Part shown: piece after piece, positions 1 to 11,570 of the stretch
Position numbering within the stretch: the first letter of the stretch is position 1
Layout of the letters: every line of letters starts with the position of its first letter
NCBI GenBank assembly: GCA_014218235.1
Contig: CM024760.1
Span: forward strand, 145,281,245-145,345,244
DNA length: 64,000 nucleotides
Source of the DNA: Colocasia esculenta
Lineage: Eukaryota > Streptophyta > Magnoliopsida > Alismatales > Araceae
Reading direction: 5' to 3'
Translations under genes and position numbers: made by a program
The notes under the pieces: generated by a model
The model's database searches: none
Seen by the model: only the letters and a program-made list of their open reading frames with translations
What the model was told of the DNA's origin: nothing

Positions 1-258
1 GAACCACCCTTAAGGACTAAGGGGATCCGACAATTGCTGGGAAATCTCCGAATACGATCGGAGTCGCCAGGTAACCAAACTTTGCATAGTTGTTGATGGC
101 GAGTGGTCCATAAGTGACGGCCATCTTCAACAGATTATGATTTGCCTTTTTGTTTGTACCTTCAAAAAAAATATCAGTATTAGGACTTTCATGAAAAATA
201 TATGTATGTCTCATCCTTTGCTATGAATGGTGAGAAAGGTCCCACCGGGCGTGCCAGT
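1..258. other. unassigned flank left of the family-A LTR
   Basis: No gene, repeat or conserved protein could be recognised here. A 65-codon minus-strand reading frame exists but resembles no family I know. It ends at the TGTTGACACG terminus of the LTR-like block at 259. The five bases before that terminus (CCAGT) have no matching copy at the other end of the block. Confidence 0.4.
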
Positions 259-1369
259 TGTTGACACGGGAAAAATATCATCGATTGTTCGTTCATTTGA
301 TTTTGGATATGCTCATTTCGTTTTATCTGGTTCATGTATTCATTTCATTTGGGTATTCATTTATTTCACGTGCTTTGATTCGTGTATCATGATTTGCGGG
401 GCGTGCCAGTCTGTCTAACAGATAGAGGAGAATCCGCACAATGCGGAGAGAGTATTTTTGGGTGTCCTTGGAACGGACGGGTATGATGTCCGTGGAACGG
501 ACGATTGGATTGTCCATGAAATGGACGGGGATGCCCGTGTGACGGGCGACCAGGGTGCGCCGTTTCTTATCTGAACTCCTTGAGTCCCGTATCTATACTC
601 ATCAGATGATTGGAGTAGCATGTGCTGGACCTCTGTCTCCATCGACCGAAGTCGATGTTACATTTACATCGAGTTAAGACTCTTGGTGTCATTTAACATC
701 AGTTTTAACCCGAATACCATTCATAGCAAAGGGGATGAGAGAATACACATTCTTTTAGAAAATCCTGGTCATGATGTATCATCTTTCTTTTAGTTATTTT
801 TGAAATGCTTTTGCCTTGAGTGTTTCATTTTGAAAAGACTGCCCTTTGTGGAGTCCGAGATACAACTTTTAAAAAGGGAACGGATATATTTCCATGAACC
901 TATTTGGGGTTTCCCTCCTCTTCTTTTTAGGTTGTTTGAAGGTTTTATTTTGGAAAACCGGAGGATTATTATTGCAGACGGGTGTATATCCGTGCATTTG
1001 ATTCTGAACTTGGGGGAAGTCATGATTAGGAGTAGCATTTTTGTATTAGAAGAGTTGCTACTTCAACTCTCCCCCCCTTTTTTTAATGAAATCCAAATTG
1101 AGGCAGAATTTCCCTTCTCCTCGTTCATCGTTTCATTTATTCATCATTCATTTTTCTTTACTTATATGAGTATGATTTTCAAAGAAAATGTGCACGTATT
1201 TCTATGGACGTTCTTGTCAATTTGAAGTTCCTTTCTGGAAACTGTCCATATGAACGCAGTTCTTGTGAGTATGCATTCGTGCTGCTCTTTGGAGTATCTG
1301 AGCACAGTTCGGGTCCTGTCCTCTTTTTCTTTGGATGTGTGTATATCAACACAATTTTCATAAATTTAT

Positions 1370-2130
1370 TTTGGCAGAGTTTCTGCCTATGCGGAATACC
1401 CTCACGGAGATATATTCATATGAACATGTATTTATATCCATGTGTCCTCAGAGAATCTTTGCCCGGAGGGATTTTGCCCTTAAGAAAGTATGTGTGTATG
1501 GTCATAAATTTGCAGTTTACGCATATTTTCTCACCGTATCTCTATTTGAATGGAGTATCCGGCAAAAGGTACCATCTGCATATGCAGAATCCCTTTTGAG
1601 AGGCATACGCATATAATTGCGAATTTATGATTATATAGACATGTTTGTGGGCGGAGACTCCATTTGGGCAGAGTTTCCTCTTGGGAAGACATGTATATGA
1701 ATACAAAGTTTGTGATTATATTGATATGTTTTTAGAGGGAAAACTCTGACATGGGCAGAGCTTCCTTTCAAGAAACACATGTGTATAGGCACAAATTTGA
1801 ATTTTATAGATATGTTCTTAGGCGGAATCTCCACTTGGGCAGAGTTTCCTCTAGGAAACATGCATATAAAAATACAAATTTGTGAATATACAAACATGTT
1901 CTTGGGCAGAATCTCCCCTTGGGCAGAATCTCCTCTAAGAAACATATAAATATAAACACAGATTTGAAATTTATAGATATGTTCTTAGGTTGAATCTCCA
2001 CTTGGGCAGAATTTCCTCTAAGAAACATATATATAAAAATACGAATCTGTGAATATATGAATACGTTCTCGAGCAGAATCTCCACTTGGGCAGAGTCTCC
2101 TCTAAGAAACATATGCATATAGCACAAACA
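1370..2130. repeat. tandem repeat array in family-A LTR, about 70-90 bp units
   Basis: The motif GGGCAGAGTTTCCTC followed by an AAGAAACATAT-type segment and a TACAAATTTGTGAATAT-type segment recurs about every 70-90 bp. Units are imperfect and reading frames through them are repeat shadows, not genes. Related units, inverted, occupy 11930-12760 in the solo LTR. Confidence 0.8.
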
Positions 2131-2491
2131 CACCATCCCGGAGAGTTTAAAACTCGATGGGAGGTGGCATGAATTACAAAGGTATCTAAAATACCATATG
2201 TCCGGAATGGACGGTATTTAGAACCATAGCCCGTGAGGGCCGGTGCCGCTATTGCGAACTTTTAGCCGATGAAGTTTGCCGATGCCGTATACGAACAACT
2301 TCTCAATGCTCGGGGGGAGATTTGGTACTTTCACACAAGAGGGGAGCTTGAGGAGGAGATCGGGAAGCTTTGAGAATTTGGGAATTTTCTATTCTTTCGG
2401 GATTTCAGAAAATGGGGGACAGCACTTTGAGAAGAGGGCTGTAGCTCCTTATGGGGGGGTTGGCCTCTCCTAGAATGGGGGGATGGGGGTG

Positions 2492-2504
2492 CCTTTTATA
2501 GGGG
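2492..2504 (-). promoter_or_regulatory. TATA-like box pointing away from palindrome array 1
   Basis: On the minus strand this reads CCCCTATAAAAGG, a good plant TATA consensus. It lies about 40 bp left of the palindrome array at 2544-3050 and points away from it. Function is inferred from sequence only. Confidence 0.5.
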
Positions 2505-2543
2505 AAGGCCCCCCCTTACATGCGTGGGAGTGGGGCTCCCTTT

Positions 2544-3050
2544 AACCGATGGGAGTCCCATCGGTTAGAGGAAAATTCCCTTTAACCGATGGGGGTACCA
2601 TCGGTTAGAGGGTTTAAAACCCCTCAACCGATGGTAGTCCCATCGGTTAAGGGGAAAAATCCCCTTAACCGATGGTAGTACCATCGGTTGGGGGTTTTCT
2701 CTTTTTTTTAAAGGGAATTCCCCTTAACCGATGGTGGTTCCATCGGTTAGAGGGGAATTTCCCCTTAACCGATGGAACTCCCATCGGTTAAAGGGGAGAA
2801 TCCCTTAACCGATGGCAGTCCCATCGGTTAGGGGATTCTAAAGGGGAGATCCCCTTAACCGATGGGACTCCCATCGGTTAGAGGGGAAATCCCCTTTAAC
2901 CGATGGTAGTACCATCGGTTGGAGGGGTTTGTCCCTCCAACCGATGGTGCTTCCATCGGTTGGGGGAGAAAACCCCCTTAACCGATGGTAGTCCCATCGG
3001 TTAAGGGGAAAAAACCCCCTAACCGATGGTGCTTCCATCGGTTAAGGGAG
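2544..3050. repeat. array of 12 short palindromes (AACCGATGG..CCATCGGTT)
   Basis: Twelve units share the arm AACCGATGG, a 5-base loop (for example TAGTC, TAGTA, TGCTT, AACTC) and the reverse-complement arm CCATCGGTT. The loops vary while the arms are nearly invariant. The spacers are short purine or pyrimidine runs (GGGGAAAAATCCCC type), which can pair too. Each unit can form a small hairpin in single-stranded DNA or RNA. The array lies in the LTR-like block beside a minus-strand TATA-like box. It is not CRISPR: there are no unique spacers and the genome is eukaryotic. Confidence 0.95.
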
Positions 3051-3389
3051 GGGGAATTTCTGGGAATTGGGAATTAATGTGGGACTGGCACAACATTTTT
3101 TTTTTTGTGTCAACATCTCCATCGATCGGAATCGATGTTATATTTACATCGAGTTAAAAGTCTTAGATGCCATATTAACACCAGCTCCAATACGATATTT
3201 TCTCCTTCAATCCATCTCTGGACAGAATGAATTTTGAAAATGGGTTTATCCTTTTAAAAGGAACATTTAAGATTTAGACCTTTTGAGGAAGAGTACGAGT
3301 TTTCTTTGAAAGATTTGACATATGAAAATAAACGGGAATGTGCCTGCAAAGATAGAGTTATCTTGTGGTTTTATGAGTATACATATTTT

Positions 3390-3925
3390 TCTGGGGCAAA
3401 ATCTCTGTTTAAAGGAGTCCCTTTTATGGACATATGAATATACTTCTGACGGGATCTCCATCGAAATCAAGTTTCTCCCGACGAACGTACGCATATGAAC
3501 ACAACTTTTGTGAGTATACGAATAACCTCCGAGACGGAACTCCCATTTGGACGGATTTTTCTTTTGGAAATATATGCATATAAGCACGAAGTTATGAACA
3601 TACGAGTAAATCCTCGGGCAGAATCTCCGTTTAGACGGAGTATCCTTAAGAAAATATATAAGATTGTGCTTGCATGGATATGTTCTCGGGTAGAACCTCC
3701 ACATGGGCAGAGTTCAACTCAAGAATCATATACATATGAACATAAAATCGTGATTATATGAGTATGTATTTGAGCAGAACCTCTATTTGAACAGAGGCTT
3801 CTCAAGAAAACATATGCAGATAAGCACGAGATTATGATCATATGAATATGTTCTTGGGTAGAATCTCTGCTTGGGCAGAGTCTCCTCGAAGAAACATATA
3901 CATATAAGTACAAGAACAACGGCAT
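3390..3925. repeat. second copy of the LTR tandem repeat array
   Basis: The same GGGCAGA..CTCC / CATATGAATATG-type units as at 1370-2130 recur here, supporting the view that 3115-4500 duplicates the earlier part of the block. No gene is seen. Confidence 0.7.
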
Positions 3926-4490
3926 CTAAATGCCCGTACCCATAGAGTCTTGCTCAATATGGAGGCATTTAGAGCACAACATACAAGGATATTTAAATAC
4001 CACATGTCCGTAGAGTCTTGCTCGATACGGACGGTATTTAAACCCCGAAAAATCCCCACAGAGTCTTGCTCGATGTGGGGATATGAAATATACTATGGAA
4101 CTTTGGAGAAACCCTCCATAGAGGGGATGAAGGAGATGTTGATGCCGTATGAGATAGCGATCTCCCTTTTTTTTTTCCGCGCTATCGAACGCTCCTCACT
4201 CCATATCGAGTAAGGAATGAGCTAATACCTTCACACCAAACCAGAAATTGGAAGAACAAATTGAAGGAGATTGGAAGAAGGAGGCTTTTGCTATTTCTGA
4301 ACCTTGAATGGGGAGTGACCTGTTTTTTCCTAAGGGAAAAGAAACAGGCCAGCAGGGTTTTGGGACTGGTTTTACAAGGTTTTGGGGACTGGTTTACAGG
4401 GCTATAGGGACTGCCAACCAGCAAGGATTAAGGGGAGAATATGGGGGTTTGGAGCATGCAGGCCGCCCCTTGAATGGAGGGGGTGCCTCC

Positions 4491-4500
4491 CCTTTTATAG
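4491..4500 (-). promoter_or_regulatory. TATA-like box left of palindrome array 2
   Basis: The minus strand reads CTATAAAAGG. It lies just outside palindrome array 2 (4576-4800), directed away from it, in the same arrangement as at 2492. Confidence 0.5.
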
Positions 4501-4575
4501 GGGACGGCTTCCCCCCCCCCCCCCCCCCCCCCCCCCTTTGCTGCATAAACAGGAGAGGAGAGGGGGGGAAACGCC

Positions 4576-4800
4576 CTCACCGATTGGAGGGGAGACCCCT
4601 CCAACCGGTTTTATGTAAAACCGGTTGGAGGGGGAATTCCCCCCAACCGTTTTTACATTAAAACGGTTGGGGGGGAATTTCCCCCAGTTGGAGGGGAGGA
4701 ACCCTTCAACCGGTCGGGGAATCCCCTCCAACCGGTTTCATATGGAACCGGTTGGAGGGGAGGAGACCCTCCAACCGTTTTCTTTATAAAACGGTTGGAG
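4576..4800. repeat. palindrome array 2 (CCAACCG..CGGTTGG)
   Basis: Four clear palindromes and one degenerate unit occur here, with arms CCAACCGGTTT/AAACCGGTTGG or CCAACCGTTTT/AAAACGGTTGG. The arm differs from that of array 1 although both lie in the same LTR-like block, so each array has been homogenised separately. A long C run (4511-4537) precedes it. Confidence 0.9.
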
Positions 4801-4864
4801 GGGCTCCTCTCCCCCCCCCCCCCCCCTTAAACCATTGGATGGCCACAAGGGGAGGGGATAAATG

Positions 4865-4876
4865 CCTATAAATAGG
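4865..4876 (+). promoter_or_regulatory. TATA-like box right of palindrome array 2
   Basis: CCTATAAATAGG lies about 65 bp right of the array and points away from it, opposite to the box at 4491. Being nearly self-complementary it could also serve the other strand. Confidence 0.5.
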
Positions 4877-4994
4877 CATTACATGCCCCATTCTAGGGGT
4901 ACCCGAGTTTGTTGAAGTCTTGCTTCCTTGCTCGGAGCTTTGCTTGGCGAAGAATTGGATTTTAATCCTTGGAGCTTCCGTTGCGGACTTGTTC

Positions 4995-5195
4995 TTGTGC
5001 TTGTACTTGTGCTTCATACTTAGTCTTTATGGACCTCGTATTGCTGGATTTCTTCCGTGTACTTGTACTTTACACTTTGTCTTTATGGACCCTGTGCTGC
5101 CGGATTTTTTCCGTGCTGTATTTGTACTTCACACTTGGTCTTTATGGACCTCGTGCTGCTGGATTTCTTCCATGCCGTATTTTGTACTTCAGTAT
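4995..5195. repeat. three tandem copies of a roughly 65-bp unit
   Basis: The units share CTTTATGGACC..GTGCTGCTGGATTTCTTCC and TTGTACTT..ACACTT. A related longer unit (ACCTTGTGCTGCCGG on the minus strand) occurs twice at 10870-11200 in the solo LTR. The overlapping three-frame reading frames here are repeat shadows. Confidence 0.8.
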
Positions 5196-5316
5196 TTCGC
5201 ACAAGGCATTGTCCTTCTTCGATTTGTTCGGAGAGTTTGATGCCACTTGAGGATTTCCTTGTTTAACTTCGGAGGAAAATCCCTGGATGTTGTTTGCAGA
5301 CTTTTAGGGTTCAACA

Positions 5317-5733
5317 CCCCCCCCCCCCCAGGTTCGAAAAAACTCGTCCTCGAGTTTTATAATGATGCAATATGGGACAAGCAAATATGAGAGCAAAAAA
5401 AAAAAAATTCCATGTAGCACTTGTGTCCTTGTGAAGAAAAGTATGTTGAGGGGCATGAATTGACTCCAAAATTGTGCGTCGGCATCATGCTATAACATAT
5501 CGAAATTATGTTGGTTGAATTTGACATTGGCTTCAGCTGCAAGAAGTAAACCAGTGGATGGAAGTGGCTGATTCTCAAAGAGGTAATCTATAACATATTC
5601 AAACCTGCATCAATCATAAGTTGCCGATCCCATGTAGTAACAGTGTGTTGCACCGGTTTTTGCCTAGCTCCCCAAAGAAAAGAAGACAGAAGAGAAAAAA
5701 ATAAGAAACAAAAGGAGGCAAGGGAGGTCTTAC
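5317..5733. other. possible retrotransposon pol tail, otherwise unassigned
   Basis: A run of 14 C (5317-5330) next to the LTR end reads as a G-rich polypurine tract on the minus strand. Upstream of it on that strand is a short KLEDEFF-like peptide of the sort found at plant gypsy pol ends. No integrase or other domain can be recognised further on. The remainder is unassigned. Confidence 0.4.
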
Positions 5734-6385
5734 CATGGTTTGCTAGAGCGGCGATTCGGACCGAATCGGGTTCACTCTGATTCGATCCGATTCGCATGGA
5801 ATTGGACCGAATCGGTCCGATTCGCATGACATTATTATATATATATTTAATATAACACATATAATATATGTGTTTATGTAGATATGTGTATATTACCCAT
5901 GGGAAACACAGTTTGTTCTTCATATTTATTTATCTGAATATCATTTAAGTAAATGAAGGTTCTCTCGGAGAAGTCACATACACGTTGACATTTTTTACTG
6001 GACTTTGGATTTTTAGTGTTCTATGTGGTTTGTTTGAATTATCAAATTTTAGATTGGCTAAATTATGAGAGATTAGAAAGTTAGCATTTCGCTAAAATCA
6101 CCGAAATCACGATTTTCTTCTTCGATGGGAGAGTTGACTTTTTATTAGTAAGAGATATGATTTTTTGATATTTTATTGGATTCAAATGGGGGGTACTTCC
6201 TTATTTACATGTAATATCTTACGTAAATGAAACTATAAACAGGTAAATAAGTATGAAGAAGAAAGGGTATGTATGTATGTACCCATGCGAATCGGATCGG
6301 ATCAGCCGAATAATGTATCAGATCTCTCCTGATCCGATCCAATTCGGCCGAATCGAGCCGATCCGATTCGCCATGCAAAACCTTG
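5734..6385. mobile_element. non-autonomous hAT-type element, 652 bp
   Basis: Perfect 8-bp direct repeats GGTCTTAC flank it (5726-5733 and 6386-6393), as expected for hAT transposition. The ends are imperfect inverted repeats: left CATGGTTTGCTAG, right (reverse complement) CAAGGTTTTGCATGG, each followed by GATTCGG-rich DNA. The interior (5925-6245) is half of the AT-rich foldback core seen at 23515-24355, with markers CATTTAAGTAAATG and TTCAAATGGGGGGTACTTCC. No transposase is encoded. Confidence 0.85.
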
Positions 6386-6617
6386 GGTCTTACCTCCGTC
6401 GCTGCTGCTGCTCGCGGCCCGCCCAGCTGTTGCCGCTGGAAGAAAAGGAGGCAGGGGCTGTCGCCCCCTATTGTGCCACTGCCGCTGGAAGAAGAGGAAG
6501 GGGCCATCGCCCCTTGTTGTGCCGTCGCCGCCATCTGCTCCGGTCGACGCTGCTGCTGCTGAGCACACTATTTGTCCTTCTAGAAGAGGCATTTGTGACC
6601 ATCCCTCAGGCGTGATC
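6386..6617. other. GC-rich imperfect trinucleotide repeats
   Basis: GCTGCTGCTGCTCG and a tandem block (TTGCCGCTGGAAGAA..GGGGC..TCGCCCC) appear. The reading frames on both strands look like repeat translation rather than a gene. Confidence 0.5.
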
Positions 6618-6765
6618 AATGGAAGGTATAATCGGCCGATCCGGATTGGGATCGGCCGATTCCGGAGGGGGGTAACCCCTTACTTAGTCAAAATTCTAGC
6701 CAAACGACCGGAATTCGACAGAAGCAGTCTGGATCGTTCCGGATCGGCCGATTGTGCCATACATT
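6618..6765. mobile_element. small MITE-like inverted repeat with GGATCGGCC ends
   Basis: The left part (ATGGAAGGTATAATCGGCC) and the right part (reverse complement TATGGCACAATCGGCC) form inverted ends like those of the hAT-type elements in this window. I could not find a target duplication, so exact ends are uncertain. Confidence 0.5.
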
Positions 6766-6869
6766 TTTTAATTGTATATATTAATCAATGATTTAAAAGT
6801 CTTCTTTTTTTGGTTTGTTTCTTTGTTGAACAGGGTGGGGTGGCCTATGCCCTATGATACATGAATTAG

Positions 6870-6983
6870 TAACTTATTCCCCTGAATATCATTTAAGTAA
6901 ATATTTATATTTGTAGTTTCATTTACTTAAGATATTACATGTAAATAAGGAAGTACCATTCGTTTGAATCCAATAAAAATATT
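6870..6983. mobile_element. fragment of the hAT-derived foldback core
   Basis: CTGAATATCATTTAAGTAAAT and ACTTAAGATATTACATGTAA with GAATCCAATAAAAATAT match the core at 23515-23625. It breaks off at a TGTCACG motif resembling a gypsy LTR end. Confidence 0.7.
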
Positions 6984-7640
6984 TGTCACGTTCTAAATAT
7001 AGCAGCAGAAGATTAATTAAGACGTGAACAATCAACAAATAAGTCTTTAGCTAGTAATCACATATAACACAAATAATTTGAACATTTCATAACCTCAAAT
7101 TCTTCATTTCATTCCAAAAATCAAATTTAGTACATTACCAAATTCAAAATTTAAACTATAGAACTGAGGCTCAATAAAGGAATAATTACATATCATTCTC
7201 ATTTCTTATCACCTACTACATCATTCTAATGCTCAAACTAGGAAATAAGGACATCTAGAGTTGTGGATCCACTCTTCACTTTGAAGCATTCCCATCGCTA
7301 ACGAGGTTCTCTTCTTTAATGTCAATGTTACCTAAAATGTTAATAAAGTAGGTAATGGGCGCACTCGCCTAGTGGGATTTACATCTCTCTGCAAGTATAA
7401 GTGATTAACATTTTAAAATCTGGCAGACACGAGTAAAACAAGATGTATATGCATGACAAATCCGATAACCCATAACTAGCGAGAGAATCATGGTAACAAC
7501 AGTATGTTTAGGTGGGCAAGTGTGCGTAGGTATTGAGATTAAGCATGATATAAGAGCAAGAACGATCAAGAGAGCAATAATATTCCAAGAATGCACGATG
7601 GCCATATCAAGCTAGCAAGCAAGCATGTAATGAGCAAGAA
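6984..7640. mobile_element. truncated, diverged LTR of gypsy family B
   Basis: It starts TGTCACGTTC..GCAGCAGAAG, like the family LTR start at 41142. Shared marks include CCTAGTGGGATTTACATCTC and GTGATTAACATTTTAA, in the same order as in the full LTRs. The right end with GTTACA is missing, so it is truncated at about 7640. Confidence 0.65.
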
Positions 7641-7644
7641 CTTT

Positions 7645-8280
7645 TAACCAAGGTATCAAAAATCATCCGGATCGGGATCAGATCGGTCGATTCGGATCGG
7701 TTTTGGGCTGACTGATCTGATCCGGGGTACCAGATCGATTCCAGGCTGAGTCTAGGCCGATTTCGAACCTTATTTACCTGAATATCATTTAAGTAAATGT
7801 TTCATTTACTTAAGATATTATATGTAAATAAGGAAGCATCCCTCCATTTGAATCTAATAAAAATATAAAAAAATCATATCTCTTACTAATAAAAAGTCAA
7901 CTCTCTCTCATTCAAGAAGAAAATCGCGATTTTGGTGATTTTATTAAAATATCGTCTATTAGGAGAGTAAGTAGGATAGTGACTCTCTTGGAGAAGTCTC
8001 ATGCACGTTTGACTTTTTCACCAGACTTTAAATTTTTAATGTTCTATTAGGTTTATTTGAATTATGAAATTTTTAAATTGATCAAATTATGAGGGATTAA
8101 AAAGACGTTATTTTGATGGAATCATCAAAATCACAATTTTCTTCTTGAATGAGAGAGAATCGACTTTTTATTCATAAGGGAGATGATTTTTTTGATATTT
8201 TTATTGGATTCAAATAGGGGGTACTTTCTTATTTATATGTAATATCTTAAGTAAATGACACTATAAATATTAACCTCAGA
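7645..8280. mobile_element. truncated hAT-derived foldback element
   Basis: The left end, CAAGGTATCAAAAATCATCC followed by GGATCGG repeats, fits the hAT-type termini of this window. The interior is a shorter version of the foldback core with two arms (about 7772-7945 and 8000-8275) around a reduced centre. No right terminus or target duplication was found. Confidence 0.65.
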
Positions 8281-8808
8281 AATTCCAAACCCTTCAAAAA
8301 TTCAAAATTCCCAAAGTCCCAAAATGCCACAAAGACCCAAAAAACCCAAAATCCATAAAAAGCCCTTGGAACAAATCCAGAAATTGCCCCACATAAACTC
8401 CAACTCCACAAAATCCAAAATCCCAACCAAACAATTCCCCAAAACCCACCAAATCCAGAAATTACACAAAAACCCTTGAAAACCTACCTTTTATAAAAAT
8501 ACCTCTGAAAATTTCCCTTGTTGCAAAAATGCCCCCAAGAAACCCAAAAATTACAAAAATACCCCCTGGTGCATGGATGGAGGTGGGGCATGAGGGACCC
8601 CCCCTCCTTTTATTGAGGGTGGAGGGGCCCATGCCCCCCCACCTCCGGTTGAACCCCAACAGAGGTGGGGGTACCTCCGATTGGAGCCCCCAACCGGAGG
8701 TACCCCGGTTGGGCTCCTAACCGGAGGTGGGTACTTCTGGTTGAGCCCCCGATTGCTCTGTGCAACCGGAGGTGGGGTACCTCCAGTGAGCCAACTGGAG
8801 GCACCCCC
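8281..8808. other. C/A-rich spacer and palindromic CCTCCGGTTGG DNA
   Basis: 8281-8570 is CCCAAAA-rich with no coding signal. 8640-8808 has repeated CCTCCGGTTG / CAACCGGAGG inverted units and continues, after the solo LTR, at 15245. A TATA box follows at 15482, so this may be the promoter side of another decayed LTR. Confidence 0.5.
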
Positions 8809-10869
8809 TGTCACGCCTCGACGCGGAATATCGGAATGCGCAGTTGTAATCGGATCATAAATAGAGCAATAAATATTGGATGTGACATCAATATGAAGTA
8901 AATCTCATTTAAATTTAAATAGCAACATTCTATTACATCCAATAAACGTCAGAGCCAACCATAGGGCCCATTATTCAAATTACATGACAACTTAATGAAA
9001 ATGTACTACTATTACAAGTGATACTCCAGACATCTAGACTCTAACATCACGACTTCATCAAGACAGGGTGCTCTTCACTCGTGCCCTTCCCATCAGTGTC
9101 CTCATGCTCATTGCTAACGCCTGAAATGTTGGGAAAATAGGTATGAGCACACTAATGCCTAGTAGGATTTACATCTTAATGTGTGGGTACTAATATACGT
9201 GATTAGCATTTTAATAAGCAGAATCTCTACAAGAACATGATGGCTAAAACATGCATGATATTGCTAACAAGTAAATGGCTGAACAGAGTAGACAAATCAA
9301 CATATGTCATAACGAATCATATACTGACCTTCATATACATTGGACAAGGAGTTCAAAAACGGAATCGTATCGCATAAACAAGAATTGGCCATATTCACAC
9401 AGATATCACATATTCATATGGAACAAACTTATCTTATCACATAAAGGCACATTCAAATCTTGCACACAGACCGGTGTCATGCCACACACCACAAGTCCAT
9501 ACTCCCGCGGTTAATAAGTACGTTGGGGTGCTCCTCCCCAGGACCAGACAGGGCACCTTATTTGCACAGGCATTAGTCAAATGGACTGAAGTCCCACATT
9601 GTTCCGATCAAACATATGCATATTATGGCCACAGTTTTTCACAAACAAGCTCATCGTAATAAGGACATGATCATTCATAGAGTTGAAGATATAACAATAG
9701 CTCGAGAGATCAATCGGACAACATAACGGCGTATCTTAAGTTTCATAATCTTTAATATCTTGACAAGAGTATAACTAATGACAGATTTGACACGGAACAA
9801 GTGCTCTCTATCTCCAAGGTACTTCATGGTATAATCAGCTCGGTCTTTATGAGGGAATTAGTACGGAGACTTACGGAGGTCTTAGAGAAAATGTTGCTAG
9901 TCTGCTGATACGGAATGACCGACAGAGAGTTTCCAATTCCTCAGAAAGGGTGTGCTTGATCATGCAAGTGTGTAAGTGTCGTGACTCGGAACTTTCCTAA
10001 CAATGCGTACAATTGATGATCAAATATGGAAACCTCGGAAAGAAAGCATACAAATAAGGAAAGTCACATCCGAAGAGTCATAAAATAGCAAGTATCATAA
10101 AAGGAAAGCTTTAAACAAAGCAAGTCCACCTATAGCATGTTTCTTCAAGCAGATTCATAGCACAACTTATAGTATGACAAATTTCATTACCAAGCTAGAT
10201 CATAAGGACAAGAGACATAATCAAAGGAAAGTATGATCAATCACTTCATATCAAGCATTAGAATCATATTCATTTTATTATAGTTTTCACATGGGTTGAT
10301 GACTTTTAGGCCATTGAATAACTAAGTAACATGATCACAGATTAAGACAAACACATGCTTAACTGATTAACTAATGAAAACAATCTCGGGTTGGTCTCTG
10401 AATCGCGACGGGTTCAGACGTCGCTATTCAGAAGACCGTACATAGTCCCAAGTCCGATGGTAGCTGTTCACTGCGAAGACACAAAATCGCAACGGGATGG
10501 TTGTTGAACGGCAAAAGTGTGACACGTTTATTTCAGCGGAAATTACAAAATCCATCAGATGATGGTCCGGAGACTTGGCTAGTTGAAGCCTATTTTGGCG
10601 GACGACGGTTCGAGTCGTGGACATGATGAAAGGGGCCGTTGGGCCACGAAGATTAAATGTTGGTTATCAGCAGGCCTGGTTACAATACATTATCAGCAGC
10701 TTGCTCAGAGGCCAAAAAGTTGTGATTTAAAATGACCCCAAGGTTATTTAAGTTACAAACTTATAAGCGAGATCCTTCCCCAAAATTCAGCAGGGGAGTT
10801 CCGGCCCTTAAAATGGTGCCCGGAGTCCCGGTTAAAATGAAAGTACAAGGAGAACATGTTTCCGTCCAA

Positions 10870-11200
10870 AGTACGAAGCACGGAAAAATCCGGCAGCACA
10901 AGGTCTATAGACCGAGTACGAAGGACAAGTACAAAGAACAAGCTCGAGGAAGAACTCCGAGGCTTGCAAAGGCACCCTCTGATCGGGCAGAACTCCGAGA
11001 AGTCGGGGCGAAGCACCAAGGAAACGGAGCCGGACTCCAGCAGCACCTCCGGCAGCACAAGGTCTATAGATCGAATACAAAGAACAAGCTCGAGGAAGAA
11101 CTCCGAGGCTTGCAAAGGCACCCTCCGATCGGGCAGAACTCCGAGAAGTCGGGCGAAACTCCAAAGAAACAAGCAGGACTTCAGCAGCACCTCCGGGCTC
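10870..11200. repeat. two tandem copies of a roughly 170-bp unit
   Basis: CGGCAGCACAAGGTCTATAG, CAAGCTCGAGGAAGAACTCC and GATCGGGCAGAACTCCGAGA recur in order. This explains the overlapping long reading frames on both strands. Confidence 0.85.
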
Positions 11201-11230
11201 CAACAAGTCCTGGAAATGAGGGTGTAGGGG

Positions 11231-11244
11231 GGGTATTTATAGAC
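11231..11244 (-). promoter_or_regulatory. TATA-like box left of palindrome array 3
   Basis: The minus strand reads GTCTATAAATACCC. It lies immediately outside the array at 11268-11525 and points away from it. Confidence 0.55.
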
Positions 11245-11267
11245 AAAATCCCCCCCTCTCCCCTCTC

Positions 11268-11525
11268 TCTCCATCGGTTAGGACCCTCCTAACCGATGGT
11301 GACCTCACAATGAGGTCACCATCGGTTAAGGGGGGTCTCCCCCTAACCGATGGTGACCTCAACATGAGGTCACCATCGGTTAAGGGGCTAACCGATGGTG
11401 ACCTAAGCTTGAGGTCACCATCGGTTACCCTTAACCGATGGTGACCTCATGATGAGGTCACCATCGGTTAAGGGGGAATCTCCCCTAACCGATGGTGACC
11501 TCATGATGAGGTCACCATCGGTTGG
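11268..11525. repeat. array of five long palindromes (AACCGATGGTGACCTCA)
   Basis: Five units have 17-bp arms, AACCGATGGTGACCTCA and its reverse complement, around loops of only a few bases (one unit has GACCTAAG..CTTGAGGTC). The AACCGATGG core is that of array 1, but the arm is extended by TGACCTCA in every unit. A shorter AACCGATGG-only unit precedes them. Confidence 0.95.
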
Positions 11526-11560
11526 GGCTCTCCCTCTCCCGCATGTAAGGGGTTCATCCC

Positions 11561-11570
11561 CTATAAATAC
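11561..11570 (+). promoter_or_regulatory. TATA-like box right of palindrome array 3
   Basis: CTATAAATAC followed by a C run lies about 35 bp right of the array, in the opposite direction to the box at 11231. If the LTR is plus-oriented this is the likely LTR core promoter. Confidence 0.55.

Larger units (their letters stand above)
259..5316 (-). mobile_element. long LTR-like block of retrotransposon family A, probably a 3' LTR
   Basis: The block begins TGTTGACACGGG and ends GGGTTCAACA, so it has TG...CA termini. The same two termini bound the solo LTR at 10502-13878, which is related to this block in inverted orientation. The match includes the GTGCCAG..CTGTCTAACAGA segment near 395-420, the GGACGG repeats near 475-530 and the CATCGACCG..GATGTTACATTTACATCGAG segment near 635-675. 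The block seems internally duplicated: the sequence from 3115 repeats that from about 635, which would explain its length (5.06 kb against 3.4 kb). Right after 5316 comes a run of 14 C, read on the minus strand as a polypurine tract, preceded by a possible pol C-terminus (KLEDEFF-like). This favours minus orientation, but TATA-like boxes point both ways. Confidence 0.7.

Noticed and set aside
800..1616. Overlapping reading frames of 93-141 codons
   Set aside because: They lie in LTR-like repeats shared with the solo LTR; the translations have no domain and the frames are not kept in the inverted copy.
2544..3050. CRISPR-like repeat array
   Set aside because: Units are palindromes with short loops and purine spacers, not constant repeats with unique spacers; the genome is a plant.
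4308..4661. Proline-rich peptide
   Set aside because: The prolines come from a C run; the frame crosses palindromes of the LTR.
10732..11292. Long reading frames on both strands (up to 186 codons)
   Set aside because: They lie in a tandem GC-rich LTR repeat, are open in several frames at once and resemble no protein family.
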